Position numbers and translations under genes: made by a program. Under the pieces are notes generated by a model. That model worked only from the letters and a program-made list of their open reading frames with translations. It did no database searches and was not told the DNA's origin. Below, piece after piece: positions 29,524 through 37,465 of a stretch of 64,000 nucleotides of DNA (position 1 is its first letter; the number at the start of each line of letters is the position of its first letter). Location of the stretch: positions 124,001-188,000 of the forward strand of contig JACKLP010000004.1 of NCBI GenBank assembly GCA_024235875.1. Reading direction: 5' to 3'. The DNA is from Burkholderiaceae bacterium (GTDB lineage: Bacteria; Pseudomonadota; Gammaproteobacteria; Burkholderiales; Burkholderiaceae_E).

Positions 29524-30414
29524 ATGAAGGTTGGCTTCGTGGGGCTCGGCGCCATGGGCGCGCCGATGGCCGAGAACCTGTTGCAGGCCGGACATTCGGT
29601 CCGCGGCTTCGACTTGCGTGCGCAGGCGCTCGATGCGCTGAAGGCGGTTGGCGGCGAACCGGCCGCATCGCCGCGCGATGCGGCAGACGGCGTCGATCTG
29701 TTGCTCGTGATGGTGGTCAGCGGCATGCAGGCCGAGTCTGTCCTCTATGGCACCGATGGTGCGGCCCAGGCACTGCCCAGGGATGCGGTTGTGGTCGTCT
29801 CGTGCACGCAGCCGCCGGCGCAGGCCGCGGCATTGGCGAAGCGGCTCGCCGGCGACGGGCTGCGCATGCTCGATGCGCCGGTATCGGGTGGCGTCGTGGG
29901 CGCGAAGGCCGGTACGCTGACGATCATGGTCGGCGGCGAAAGCGCCACGCTCGAGTTGGCGCGACCGGTGCTCGAGGTCGTGGGCGGACGGATATTCCAC
30001 ATCGGCGAGACGCCGGGCATGGGGTCCACCGCCAAGATGATCAACCAGTTGCTGTGCGGCGTGCACATCGCCGCGGCGGCCGAGGCGATGCATGTCGCCG
30101 AGAAGGCCGGCATCTCCACCCGGACCATGCACGAGATGATCTCGGTGTCCGCCGGCAATAGCTGGATGTGGGGCGATCGCGGCCCGCGAATGATGCAGGT
30201 CGATCCGGTCGTCACCAGCGCCGTCGACATCTTCGTGAAGGACCTGGGCATCGTGCTCGACGAGGGCCGGGCGACCCGCCAGGGACTGCCGCTCGCGGCC
30301 GCTGCCCACCAGATGTTCCTGGCGGCGTCGGGGCTGGGCTTCGGTGCTGCCGACGACAGTCAGGTCATCCGCGCCTATCGCGCGCTCAATGGCGTGGAAG
30401 CCGCCAACGACTGA
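29524..30414 (+). CDS. ltnD: L-threonate dehydrogenase-like (beta-hydroxyacid dehydrogenase)
   Basis: 296 residues, with AAGGAGAA upstream. Rossmann loop GFVGLGAMGAPMAENLLQAG, substrate loop DAPVSGGVVGAKAGTLT near 119, catalytic Lys in GSTAKMINQLLCG near 166. The subfamily-specific segments GVHIAAAAEAMHVAEKAG and AVDIFVKDLGIVLDEGR match LtnD rather than generic 3-hydroxyisobutyrate dehydrogenases. LtnD oxidises L-threonate to 2-oxo-tetronate, the first step of the route that otnK and otnC finish; those genes lie 27 kb away in this window. Cotranscribed with the SDR 38 bp downstream. Confidence 0.82.
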   Translation: MKVGFVGLGAMGAPMAENLLQAGHSVRGFDLRAQALDALKAVGGEPAASPRDAADGVDLLLVMVVSGMQAESVLYGTDGAAQALPRDAVVVVSCTQPPAQAAALAKRLAGDGLRMLDAPVSGGVVGAKAGTLTIMVGGESATLELARPVLEVVGGRIFHIGETPGMGSTAKMINQLLCGVHIAAAAEAMHVAEKAGISTRTMHEMISVSAGNSWMWGDRGPRMMQVDPVVTSAVDIFVKDLGIVLDEGRATRQGLPLAAAAHQMFLAASGLGFGAADDSQVIRAYRALNGVEAAND

Positions 30415-30452
30415 ACCATCCTAAACCTGCGATTCGAGGAGCGAGGGATCCG

Positions 30453-31205
30453 ATGCTGATGAAGGACAAGATCGTGATCGTCACGGGTGCCGGCAGCCCG
30501 CGCGGGCTCGGGCGCGCCACCGCGCAACTGCTCGCCGAGCACGGTGCGCGCGTGTTGCTGGCCGACGTCGACCTGGCCGGCGCGCAGGCCAACGCCGCGG
30601 CCTTGCCCGGCGGCGGCCACCTCGCCGTGCAATGCGACGTGCGCGACAAGGCCTCTTGCGATGCAGCGGCGCAGTTCGCGATCGGCGAGTTCGGTCGCAT
30701 CGACGCGTTGGTGAACATGGCCGGCATCTCGTCGCCGCAGCGCCTGATGGAAGTGGACGCCCCGACCTATGACCGCATCATGGACATCAACATGCGCGGC
30801 ACCCTGCACATGACGCAGGCCGTGGTGCCGCAGATGCGCTCGCAGAAATCCGGATCGATCGTGAACCTGGCATCGGTGTCGGCGCAGCGCGGCGGCGGCG
30901 TGTTCGGCGGATCTCACTACTGCGCCTCGAAGGGCGCGGTGCTCGGCTATACCAAGGCGAGCGCACGCGAACTGGCGCCCGACAATGTGCGTGTGAACGC
31001 GATCAACCCCAGCTACATCGATACCGATATCGCCGGCGACCTGATGACCGAGGAGCGCATGCGGATGATCCTCGCCAGCGTGCCGATGGGGCGCGTGGGC
31101 CATGCGCACGAGGTGGCCGGCTGCGTGCTGTTCCTGGCCTCGGACCTGTCGTCCTACGTCACCGGCAGCGAGATCGACATCAACGGCGGCAGCCACATCC
31201 ACTAG
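30453..31205 (+). CDS. SDR family oxidoreductase
   Basis: 250 residues, with GAGGAGCGAGGGA just upstream. Classical SDR: TGAGSPRGLGRA cofactor loop, NMAGIS, a Ser in NLASVSA and the active YCASK tyrosine-lysine pair, ending with TGSEIDINGGSHIH. An SAQRGGGVFGGS insertion precedes the active-site tyrosine. It is very probably cotranscribed with the ltnD-like gene (38 bp gap), so a sugar-acid or polyol alcohol group is the likely substrate; a FabG-like role is less likely by context. Confidence 0.88.
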   Translation: MLMKDKIVIVTGAGSPRGLGRATAQLLAEHGARVLLADVDLAGAQANAAALPGGGHLAVQCDVRDKASCDAAAQFAIGEFGRIDALVNMAGISSPQRLMEVDAPTYDRIMDINMRGTLHMTQAVVPQMRSQKSGSIVNLASVSAQRGGGVFGGSHYCASKGAVLGYTKASARELAPDNVRVNAINPSYIDTDIAGDLMTEERMRMILASVPMGRVGHAHEVAGCVLFLASDLSSYVTGSEIDINGGSHIH

Positions 31206-31215
31206 CTACCGCCTG

Positions 31216-32226
31216 CTAGCGCTGGCCGATCGCCGCCGGGTCGGCGGCATCGCGCGCTTCGATGATCCTCGCCTCGAAGGCGCGCAATCGCTTGAACACC
31301 GAAATCAGCTCGACGATCGTCGACCAGCTGTGCACGAGGTACTGGAACGAGTCCTCGACCTTGCCGAAGGCGCGCACGATCTGTTGCATCGTGCCCAGCG
31401 TGAACGCGCCGGCCACGATCGTCGGCCCGAGTGCGATGTAGGGGAACAGCACGCTGAACTGCAGGTAGGACCACTTCGCCACGTCGAAGTAGAGGTAGTG
31501 GAAGAAGAGCCGGAAGTAGTTGAAGCGGACATCGGCGAACAAGCGGCGCACGCTCTCGGGGTCGGCGCGCGATGCATCGTCTTCGCCGTGGACCAGCTCC
31601 TTGCGATAGGCGGCCTCGACGCGCTGGTTGTGGAACTCCAGACCCGGCAGCTTGACGCCGACCACCGCCAGCAGCACCGTGCCCAGGATCGCCGAGAACA
31701 GGGCGACGAACACCAGCGAGTGATCGACCTTTCCGATCCACGGCAGTTCTGTCACCTTCTCCGATAGCGTCCAGAGGATGGGCAGGAAGGCGAACAGCGT
31801 CATCACGCTGCGCATGAAGCTCACGCCCAGGCCTTCCATGATGCGTGCGAATCGCATCGTGTCTTCCTGAACCCGTTGCGAAGCGCCTTCGATGTGGCGG
31901 ACGTACGCCCAGTTCGCGACGTAGAAGTCGTTCATCGCGGTACGCCAGCGAAAGATGTAGTGCTTGATGAAGAAATCGAGCACCACGGCGATCGCGATGT
32001 AGAGCCCCGCGATGTGCGCGAAGGTCATCAGCTGGTCGATGAACTCGGGCAGCGTGACCGCGCCCGCCTTGCCCAGTGCCTTCTGGATCAGGTTGTAGAA
32101 CGCACCGAACCACTCGTTGATTCTTACGTCGAGTTCGACCTTGTACCAGGTCGTGACCAGGATCAGCGCCGATCCAAGGATCGACCAGGGCAACCAACGG
32201 CGGGTCAGGAAGAAGGCACGAAACAA
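31216..32226 (-). CDS. SbmA/BacA-like peptide antibiotic/vitamin transporter
   Basis: 336 residues if started at the TTG at 32226, which has GAGGAGA upstream; an ATG at 32301 would add 25 residues. The core matches SbmA/BacA closely: FRWRTAMNDFYVANWAYVRH, IEGASQRVQEDTMRFAR, VVGVKLPGLEFHNQRVEAAY, RKELVHGEDDASRA and FQYLVHSWSTIVELISVFKR. Such inner-membrane, proton-driven importers take up peptides and cobalamin-like molecules. E. coli SbmA is ~406 residues; here the first membrane segment and periplasmic loop seem to be missing. Convergent with an SDR, 10 bp apart. Confidence 0.85.
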   Translation of the reverse strand: MFRAFFLTRRWLPWSILGSALILVTTWYKVELDVRINEWFGAFYNLIQKALGKAGAVTLPEFIDQLMTFAHIAGLYIAIAVVLDFFIKHYIFRWRTAMNDFYVANWAYVRHIEGASQRVQEDTMRFARIMEGLGVSFMRSVMTLFAFLPILWTLSEKVTELPWIGKVDHSLVFVALFSAILGTVLLAVVGVKLPGLEFHNQRVEAAYRKELVHGEDDASRADPESVRRLFADVRFNYFRLFFHYLYFDVAKWSYLQFSVLFPYIALGPTIVAGAFTLGTMQQIVRAFGKVEDSFQYLVHSWSTIVELISVFKRLRAFEARIIEARDAADPAAIGQR

Positions 32227-32357
32227 GGTTCTCTCCTCGGTCCGGATGCGTGTCCGCGGCGCTCGAACGCTGGCGGGGTGCTGCATCGCCACAACAGTCA
32301 ATTGTCCGGATCGGGATTTTGCGCTTAATCTTTTACTTCAACAAACAAGTGCAACTG

Positions 32358-33245
32358 ATGGACTTGGCCTACAAAATTCCCAGCTTCCTCCAGCTCAAGT
32401 TGGATGGTGTAGAAGCGCCGCCCCAGGTTTCCGACGCTGACGCGGAAGCGACGGGTCCCGCGTCGCGACGCTCCTCGGTCCCGTTGCGCGCCCCGGGGCT
32501 TCGGGTCAGCCGCACGGTGCGTCCGGTGGTCAGCCTGTCGTCACGTGCGGCAGCCGCCAGTGTCCCGATGCCGGCCGAGACCGCGGCCAATGCGGTCTGC
32601 TTCACCGTCGAGGGCGAGGAGCCGAGCTTCGATGCGCACTGGGCGCCGAGCATCCGGGCGATCGGCGCCGAGGCCGAGGGGCGCGAATTCTTCGACGTCG
32701 TGGTCGAGGCCTATCGCGAGCCGCAGCGACGCCGCCATGGCCTGGGGCTGGTGGCCGAAGGCCTGGCCTGGCTCGAGGCCTGGCGCGAGGAAGCCGGCAA
32801 CGTGCACGAGCTGGCGCTGGCGATCTGGCTCAAGGACGTGGTGTTGGACCCGCGCCGGCATGACAACGAGGGACGCAGCGGACGTCTCGCGCTCGAAGGG
32901 CTCGGGCGCGTCGGCGTGCCCTTGCCCGCGGCGCGCCGGATCCGCGACCTGATCGTGGCCACGCGTCCCGACGCGCGCCCGTTCACCCAGGACGCCCGCC
33001 TGCTGGTCGACATTGATCTGGCGATTCTCGGCGCGCCGGCCAAGGACTACCAGGCGCACGAGCGCGCCTTGCGAGAGGAGATGGCCTTCATTTCGGACTT
33101 CGTGTGGCGTCGCCGGCGGATCGAGTCGGTCAAGGGCATGCTGGCGCGAAGCCGCATCTTCCACACCGACGTCGTGCACAAGGCGCTCGATGCACGCGCC
33201 CGTGAGAACCTCGCCGCGACGCTGGAGCGTCTGCTGGGCGACTGA
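32358..33245 (+). CDS. HD-fold (COG4339-like) protein lacking the HD pair
   Basis: 295 residues. The C-terminal ~200 residues match predicted HD-domain phosphohydrolases of the COG4339 type (ELALAIWLKDVVLDPRRHDN, DNEGRSGRLALEGL, VDIDLAILGAP). The defining HD dipeptide reads KD (159-160), and the earlier RHYHxxxH stretch is RRRHGLGL, so metal ligands are lost. The N-terminal ~85 residues are Ser/Pro/Arg rich and probably disordered. The start at 32358 is uncertain. The 131-bp divergent region upstream is unusually AT-rich for this window. Confidence 0.65.
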   Translation: MDLAYKIPSFLQLKLDGVEAPPQVSDADAEATGPASRRSSVPLRAPGLRVSRTVRPVVSLSSRAAAASVPMPAETAANAVCFTVEGEEPSFDAHWAPSIRAIGAEAEGREFFDVVVEAYREPQRRRHGLGLVAEGLAWLEAWREEAGNVHELALAIWLKDVVLDPRRHDNEGRSGRLALEGLGRVGVPLPAARRIRDLIVATRPDARPFTQDARLLVDIDLAILGAPAKDYQAHERALREEMAFISDFVWRRRRIESVKGMLARSRIFHTDVVHKALDARARENLAATLERLLGD

Positions 33246-33335
33246 ACCCGAAGGATCGCGCTTCGCCAGGGGCACGGCACCGGATACGGGCCATGCCCCC
33301 TCGTTTCGTTCGGTGATGCACGTGTGGGCATCGAA

Positions 33336-33341
33336 TACACT
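33336..33341 (+). promoter_or_regulatory. Possible -10 element for the acyl-CoA synthetase gene
   Basis: TACACT 28 bp upstream of the ATG at 33369, at a workable distance for a short leader containing GAGGAGA. The -35 region is weak. Confidence 0.25.
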
Positions 33342-33368
33342 GCGATGACCACCGAGGAGACGAGACCC

Positions 33369-35066
33369 ATGGCCGATGTCGATGCATTCCTGCATGCTCG
33401 CGACTTCCTGCTCGCTCAGCGCGAGGATCATGCGGCCGCCGTTGCCGGCTTTCACTGGCCGGTACTGCGCGAATTCAACTGGGCGCGTGACTACTTCGAT
33501 CGCGTGGCCCACGACAACGATGCGCCGGCGCTGCACATCGTCGAGGAGGACGGTCGCGAGGCCCGCCTGAGTTACGCGGTGCTGGCCGAGCGATCGCGTC
33601 GCGTCGCGAACTTCCTGGTGTCGCTGGGCGCGCGTCGCGGCGATCGCATCCTGCTGATGCTGGGCAATGAGGTTCCGCTCTGGGAGATCATGCTCGCGGC
33701 GATCCGGCTCGGCGCGGTCGTGATCCCGGCCACCACGCTGCTCTCGGGCAAGGACCTGGTCGATCGCATCGAGCGCGGGCGTGCCCGCCACGTGATCACC
33801 AACGCCGGCGGCGCGGGCAAGTTCGACGAACTGCCGGCCGCCATGCTCGACGGCGTGAACCGGGTGCGGGTCGACGGTGGCGGCGGCGAATGGATCGACT
33901 ACGCGGGTGCCGACGCGATGAGCCCGGTGTTCGACGCGCCCGAGCCAACCCGAGTCGACGACCCGCTGCTCGAGTATTTCACCTCCGGCACGACCTCTCG
34001 GCCCAAGCTCGTGCAGCACACGCAGCTCAGCTACCCGGTCGGACACCTGTCCACGATGTACTGGCTGGGGCTCAAGCCAGGCGACGTGCACTGGACCGTG
34101 AGTTCGCCGGGCTGGGCCAAGCATGCCTGGAGCTGCTTCTTCGCGCCGTTCAATGCCCAGGCCTGTGTGTTCATCTACAACTACAACCGGTTCGATGCGC
34201 GGGGCGTGCTCGACGTGCTGGTCGGCCACGGCGTCGATACGCTGTGCGCACCACCGACCGTGTGGCGATTCCTGATTCAGGAGGACATCGCGCGCTGGCC
34301 GGTCCGGCTGCGCGAACTGATCTCCGCGGGCGAGCCGTTGAACCCGGAGGTCATCGAGCAGGTCCGATCGAAATGGGGCATTGCGATACGTGACGGTTTC
34401 GGCCAGACCGAAACCACGGCCCAGGTCGGCAATTCGCCCGGTTCGGCGCTCAAGCCGGGCTCGATGGGCAGGCCCTTGCCCGGCTATCGGATCGTGCTGC
34501 TCGACGCCGATGGGACACCGGCCGACGAGGGCGAGATCTGCATCGCGCTCGGCGCCGATCGCCCGATCGCGCTGATGACCGCCTATGCCGACGACCCCGA
34601 GAAGACGGCCGAGGTCATGCGCGATGGGCACTATCACACCGGAGACGTCGGCACCCGCGATGCCGACGGCTACATCACCTATGTCGGCCGGGCCGACGAT
34701 GTGTTCAAGAGCTCGGGCTATCGGATCAGTCCGTTCGAGCTCGAAAGCGCGCTGATCGAGCATCCGGCCGTCGCCGAGGCCGCGGTGGTACCGTCGCCCG
34801 ACGAGGTGCGCGGCTTCGTTCCCAAGGCCTATGTGATCCTCGCGCCGGGCCACGCGCCCGATGCCGCGACGGCCGCCGCGATCTTCGCGTTCATGCGCGA
34901 GCGCGTGTCGGCCTACAAGCGGGTGCGTCGGATCGAGTTCGCGGATCTCCCCAAGACGATTTCCGGCAAGATCCGGCGGGTCGAGTTGCGGGGCCTCGAG
35001 GCCGGGCGACCCGCCAGCGGCCCGCGAACCGAGGTCGAGTTCCTCGAAGAGGCGGTGCGTGGCTGA
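33369..35066 (+). CDS. AMP-forming acyl-CoA synthetase
   Basis: 565 residues from the ATG at 33369 (GAGGAGA upstream). All ANL superfamily motifs are in order: phosphate loop EYFTSGTTSRPK near 202, adenine motif DGFGQTETT near 343, YHTGDVGTRDADGYITYVGR near 426, and the catalytic lysine in PKTISGKIRR near 530. The overall form resembles medium-chain/acetyl-type acyl-CoA synthetases. It activates a carboxylic acid as acyl-AMP and then acyl-CoA, feeding the acyl-CoA enzymes of this region. Followed by a candidate small RNA on the other strand. Confidence 0.92.
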   Translation: MADVDAFLHARDFLLAQREDHAAAVAGFHWPVLREFNWARDYFDRVAHDNDAPALHIVEEDGREARLSYAVLAERSRRVANFLVSLGARRGDRILLMLGNEVPLWEIMLAAIRLGAVVIPATTLLSGKDLVDRIERGRARHVITNAGGAGKFDELPAAMLDGVNRVRVDGGGGEWIDYAGADAMSPVFDAPEPTRVDDPLLEYFTSGTTSRPKLVQHTQLSYPVGHLSTMYWLGLKPGDVHWTVSSPGWAKHAWSCFFAPFNAQACVFIYNYNRFDARGVLDVLVGHGVDTLCAPPTVWRFLIQEDIARWPVRLRELISAGEPLNPEVIEQVRSKWGIAIRDGFGQTETTAQVGNSPGSALKPGSMGRPLPGYRIVLLDADGTPADEGEICIALGADRPIALMTAYADDPEKTAEVMRDGHYHTGDVGTRDADGYITYVGRADDVFKSSGYRISPFELESALIEHPAVAEAAVVPSPDEVRGFVPKAYVILAPGHAPDAATAAAIFAFMRERVSAYKRVRRIEFADLPKTISGKIRRVELRGLEAGRPASGPRTEVEFLEEAVRG

Positions 35067-35116
35067 GGCCGCGCGGGCCCGCTCTGGCGCAACGCACAAG
35101 ACCGCGGCATCGCACA

Positions 35117-35148
35117 AGAAAAAAGCCCCCGGTTCGAACCGGGGGCTT
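35117..35148 (-). terminator. Rho-independent terminator of the small RNA
   Basis: A perfect palindrome (35123-35148) with arms AAGCCCCCGG/CCGGGGGCTT around TTCGAA, followed on the minus strand by a run of six T. On the plus strand the sequence downstream is TTAATCC, so it terminates minus-strand transcripts rather than the acyl-CoA synthetase mRNA. Confidence 0.75.
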
Positions 35149-35181
35149 AATCCACCAATGGAGGAGGTGGAGGAGACAGTT
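35117..35181 (-). ncRNA. Candidate anti-Shine-Dalgarno small RNA with CUCCUCC motifs
   Basis: The ~65-nt region has its own promoter, two hairpins and a terminator on the minus strand. Reading that strand: a CU-rich lead with CUCCUCC, a hairpin UCCACC-N9-GGUGGA whose loop carries UCCUCC (35151-35171), then a terminator hairpin and U-run. Loops with CUCCUCC that mimic anti-SD are typical of the CcsR ('cuckoo') RNA type of alpha- and betaproteobacteria. No ribosome site or ORF is seen. It lies between the acyl-CoA synthetase and the dCache cyclase genes. Expression is unproven. Confidence 0.55.
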
Positions 35182-35184
35182 GCA

Positions 35185-35213
35185 ACTATAGCGATCGATC
35201 TGCTGCGACGCAA
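35185..35213 (-). promoter_or_regulatory. Predicted sigma-70 promoter of the small RNA
   Basis: TTGCGT (35208-35213) and TATAGT (35185-35190) on the minus strand, separated by 17 bp, the best consensus match seen in this window. Transcription would start at about 35180 and yield the ~65-nt RNA. Confidence 0.5.
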
Positions 35214-35447
35214 CAATTTTCTTGTGCCGAGCGCCGACTGTTGCACGAATGCGTCAAGACTCGCAGCCCGGCGCGAGCAGGAGGCAGTCGCACCGCGCCG
35301 TCCCGGCAGGGTATCCCGCATCGGCGGGAGACCGGCGGCCGACAGGGCTGCTAAGCTCGCGGCTGGAGGCAGTTCGAGCGCACGAAGATTGCGCCCCAAG
35401 GAGGCCGGCATGGCAGCAACCCGAATCGAGTCCGAGGAAGCAGGCGC

Positions 35448-37271
35448 GTGAGACCGACCACGGTGCGAGCCTCGCTGGTCGCGATCCTGCTGGTCGTGCA
35501 GGCGATCACACTGTCCATCCTTCTGGTCAGCGTCCAGCGCGAAACAGAGACCTTGTTCCGCGAGCACGCGCGCGCCACGATGTCGCATCTGGCCGAGACC
35601 GTGGCGGATCGGACGCGTCGCTTCCTGCTACCGGCCGAGGCGGCCATCGGCATCGGTCGGCAACTGGTCTCCGACGGCGTCCTGCACTCGGATTCGGATG
35701 TCGATCTCGAGCGCTATTTTCTGGCCCAGCTGCGCGCCAGTGCGGACGTGGCCGGGATATTTCTCGGTCGTCGCGACGGCTCCTTCGTCTACGTGATGCG
35801 CAATGCCGACGGCTTCCGCACCAAGTTCATCCAGGTGCGCGACGGTGTGCGCGAGGTTCGATTCGCGCAACGCGACGCGTCCCAGCGCGTGGTGCGCGAA
35901 TGGGCCGATGCGGCCGATCGCTACGACCCGCGCACGCGCCCGTGGTACACCCGCGCGCGGCGCAACGAAGGCATGATCTGGACCGACCCGTACATGTTCT
36001 ATTCGTCGCGGCGCCCGGGGATAACGGCCGCCATCGCGTTGCAGTCGCCCAGCGGCGCGGACGGCGGCGTGATCGGCGTCGACGTGGAGTTGTTGTCGTT
36101 GTCCGGCTTCGTGTCCAAGATTCCGATCGGCCGCCACGGCAGTGCCGTCATCCGCGATGATCGCGGCGTGGCGGTGGCCTCGTCGTCGGCGGACCGCCTG
36201 GTCGCCTCGTTCAGCGACGAGAAGTTGCCGGCCGCCACCGAGATCGCGCCGCCCGCCCTGCAAGCCTTGCTGGCGCGCGTCCCGTCGCCTGGCAAGGACC
36301 GCTCTGCCGTGCCGCGTCCGGCGCCACTCGCCAGTGGCTTACCGGCGCGGGTTGCCGTCGAGGGGATCGAGCCCGACGTCACGGGATTCCACGAATATTT
36401 CGTCGGCGGTGACCTGCGCTACGGTTATGTGCGTCCCTTCCCCACCGGCCAGGCCGGCCTGAAGTGGTTGCTGGCCGTCGAGGCACCGGCGAGCGACTTC
36501 TCGGGTGGAATCGACCTGAGGTTGCGCAACAACCTGCTCACCTTCCTCGCGATCGTCGCGCTGGTCTGTGTGCTCGGCGTGGTGGCCGTCCTGATGCTCA
36601 CTCGCCCGATCGCCGGGCTGCATCGCCGTGCCACGCGCGATGCCCTCACCGGCGTGCACAATCGCGACGAGTTCATGCTGCGACTGGGCAAGCTGCTCGG
36701 TCGTCGCCGGGCGAGCGATCGGCCAGAGGATCGGCGTGCGTCGGGCGCTGCGCGTCGCGCCGGCGGCGCCGAGAACGGCCGGCCGATGCGCAAGAACGAC
36801 ATCGAGGCGATCCGTCGAGCCGGCGATTCGCCCGTGCTCGCGCGACATGTCGCGCTCGTCGCCCTCGATCTGGACGGCTTCAAGCGAGTCAACGATGCCT
36901 ACGGTCACGGGGTCGGCGACGAGGTGCTCAAGGAGTTCGCCCGACGTCTTGGTGAACAGGTGAGGCGCTCCGACCTGGTGGGTCGGGTCGGCGGCGACGA
37001 ATTCGTGCTGGCATTGTCGCTCGCCGCCGATACCGATGTGCTGGACGCGGTCGAGCGGATCCGCGAGGCCGTGATCCAGGATCCGTTCCGGTCCGTCGCC
37101 GGCTTGCACGCGCTCGGTGTCACCGCCGGCGTGGCAATCGCTGGCGACGACGAGTCGCTCGATGCACTGATGCGTCGGGCCGACCAGGCGCTGATCGTGG
37201 GCAAGGCTTGCCGCAAGAACCGGACCTATCTGTCCGATGCCCCGATGATCGATACGCTCTCGGGGGTCTAG
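35448..37271 (+). CDS. dCache-domain membrane diguanylate cyclase (GGDEF)
   Basis: 607 residues from the GTG at 35448 behind GAGGAAGCAGG. TM helix at 10-28, a periplasmic double-Cache sensor at ~36-355 (RPWYTRAR at 164), TM2 at 361-385, then GGDEF. The active motif GGDEF (515-519) and I-site RRSD (506-509) are both intact, so it should make c-di-GMP and be feedback inhibited. A ~50-residue basic insertion (415-467) splits the domain between NRDEFMLRL and ALDLDGF, which is unusual. The EAL protein at 61-63 kb could degrade its product. Confidence 0.93.
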   Translation: MRPTTVRASLVAILLVVQAITLSILLVSVQRETETLFREHARATMSHLAETVADRTRRFLLPAEAAIGIGRQLVSDGVLHSDSDVDLERYFLAQLRASADVAGIFLGRRDGSFVYVMRNADGFRTKFIQVRDGVREVRFAQRDASQRVVREWADAADRYDPRTRPWYTRARRNEGMIWTDPYMFYSSRRPGITAAIALQSPSGADGGVIGVDVELLSLSGFVSKIPIGRHGSAVIRDDRGVAVASSSADRLVASFSDEKLPAATEIAPPALQALLARVPSPGKDRSAVPRPAPLASGLPARVAVEGIEPDVTGFHEYFVGGDLRYGYVRPFPTGQAGLKWLLAVEAPASDFSGGIDLRLRNNLLTFLAIVALVCVLGVVAVLMLTRPIAGLHRRATRDALTGVHNRDEFMLRLGKLLGRRRASDRPEDRRASGAARRAGGAENGRPMRKNDIEAIRRAGDSPVLARHVALVALDLDGFKRVNDAYGHGVGDEVLKEFARRLGEQVRRSDLVGRVGGDEFVLALSLAADTDVLDAVERIREAVIQDPFRSVAGLHALGVTAGVAIAGDDESLDALMRRADQALIVGKACRKNRTYLSDAPMIDTLSGV

Positions 37272-37357
37272 GGCCTGTTCACACGGCGTCGGCCGCGCCT
37301 TCTCGAACAGCGATCCTGCCCGCTGCGCCGGGGGCGGACGTCGTGTGAACAGGCCCT
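37270..37357. repeat. Long imperfect inverted repeat
   Basis: Arms AGGGCCTGTTCACAC (37270-37284) and GTGTGAACAGGCCCT (37343-37357) are perfect over 15 bp and continue as an imperfect stem inward. It begins at the cyclase stop codon. It may be a transcript-stabilising hairpin, a terminator-like structure or a dispersed repeat; no second copy is seen here. Confidence 0.7.
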
Positions 37358-37401
37358 GGCCGCAGAACGACTGCTCTGCCGCGAGTACCCCACGCGGGCT
37401 G

Positions 37402-37429
37402 CTGCGAACGCCGCATCCGGCGCTATACT
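37402..37429 (+). promoter_or_regulatory. Possible promoter of the PAS-protein gene
   Basis: TATACT at 37424-37429 is a good -10, with a weak CTGCGA 16 bp upstream. It lies 37 bp before the ATG at 37466 and downstream of the inverted repeat. Confidence 0.4.
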
Positions 37430-37465
37430 GCGGTCGGATCCCCTACAACGAGAACGAGCCGCGCA

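Noticed and set aside
35123..35148. GGTTCGAACC looks like the T-arm of a tRNA
   Set aside because: It is the centre of a perfect palindrome with a T-run, and no acceptor, D or anticodon stem can be drawn around it.
32541..35588. A 1015-codon open frame on the minus strand across the acyl-CoA synthetase gene
   Set aside because: It runs antisense to a gene with all ANL motifs; its translation is low-complexity Arg/His/Gly-rich, as expected from GC-rich shadow frames.
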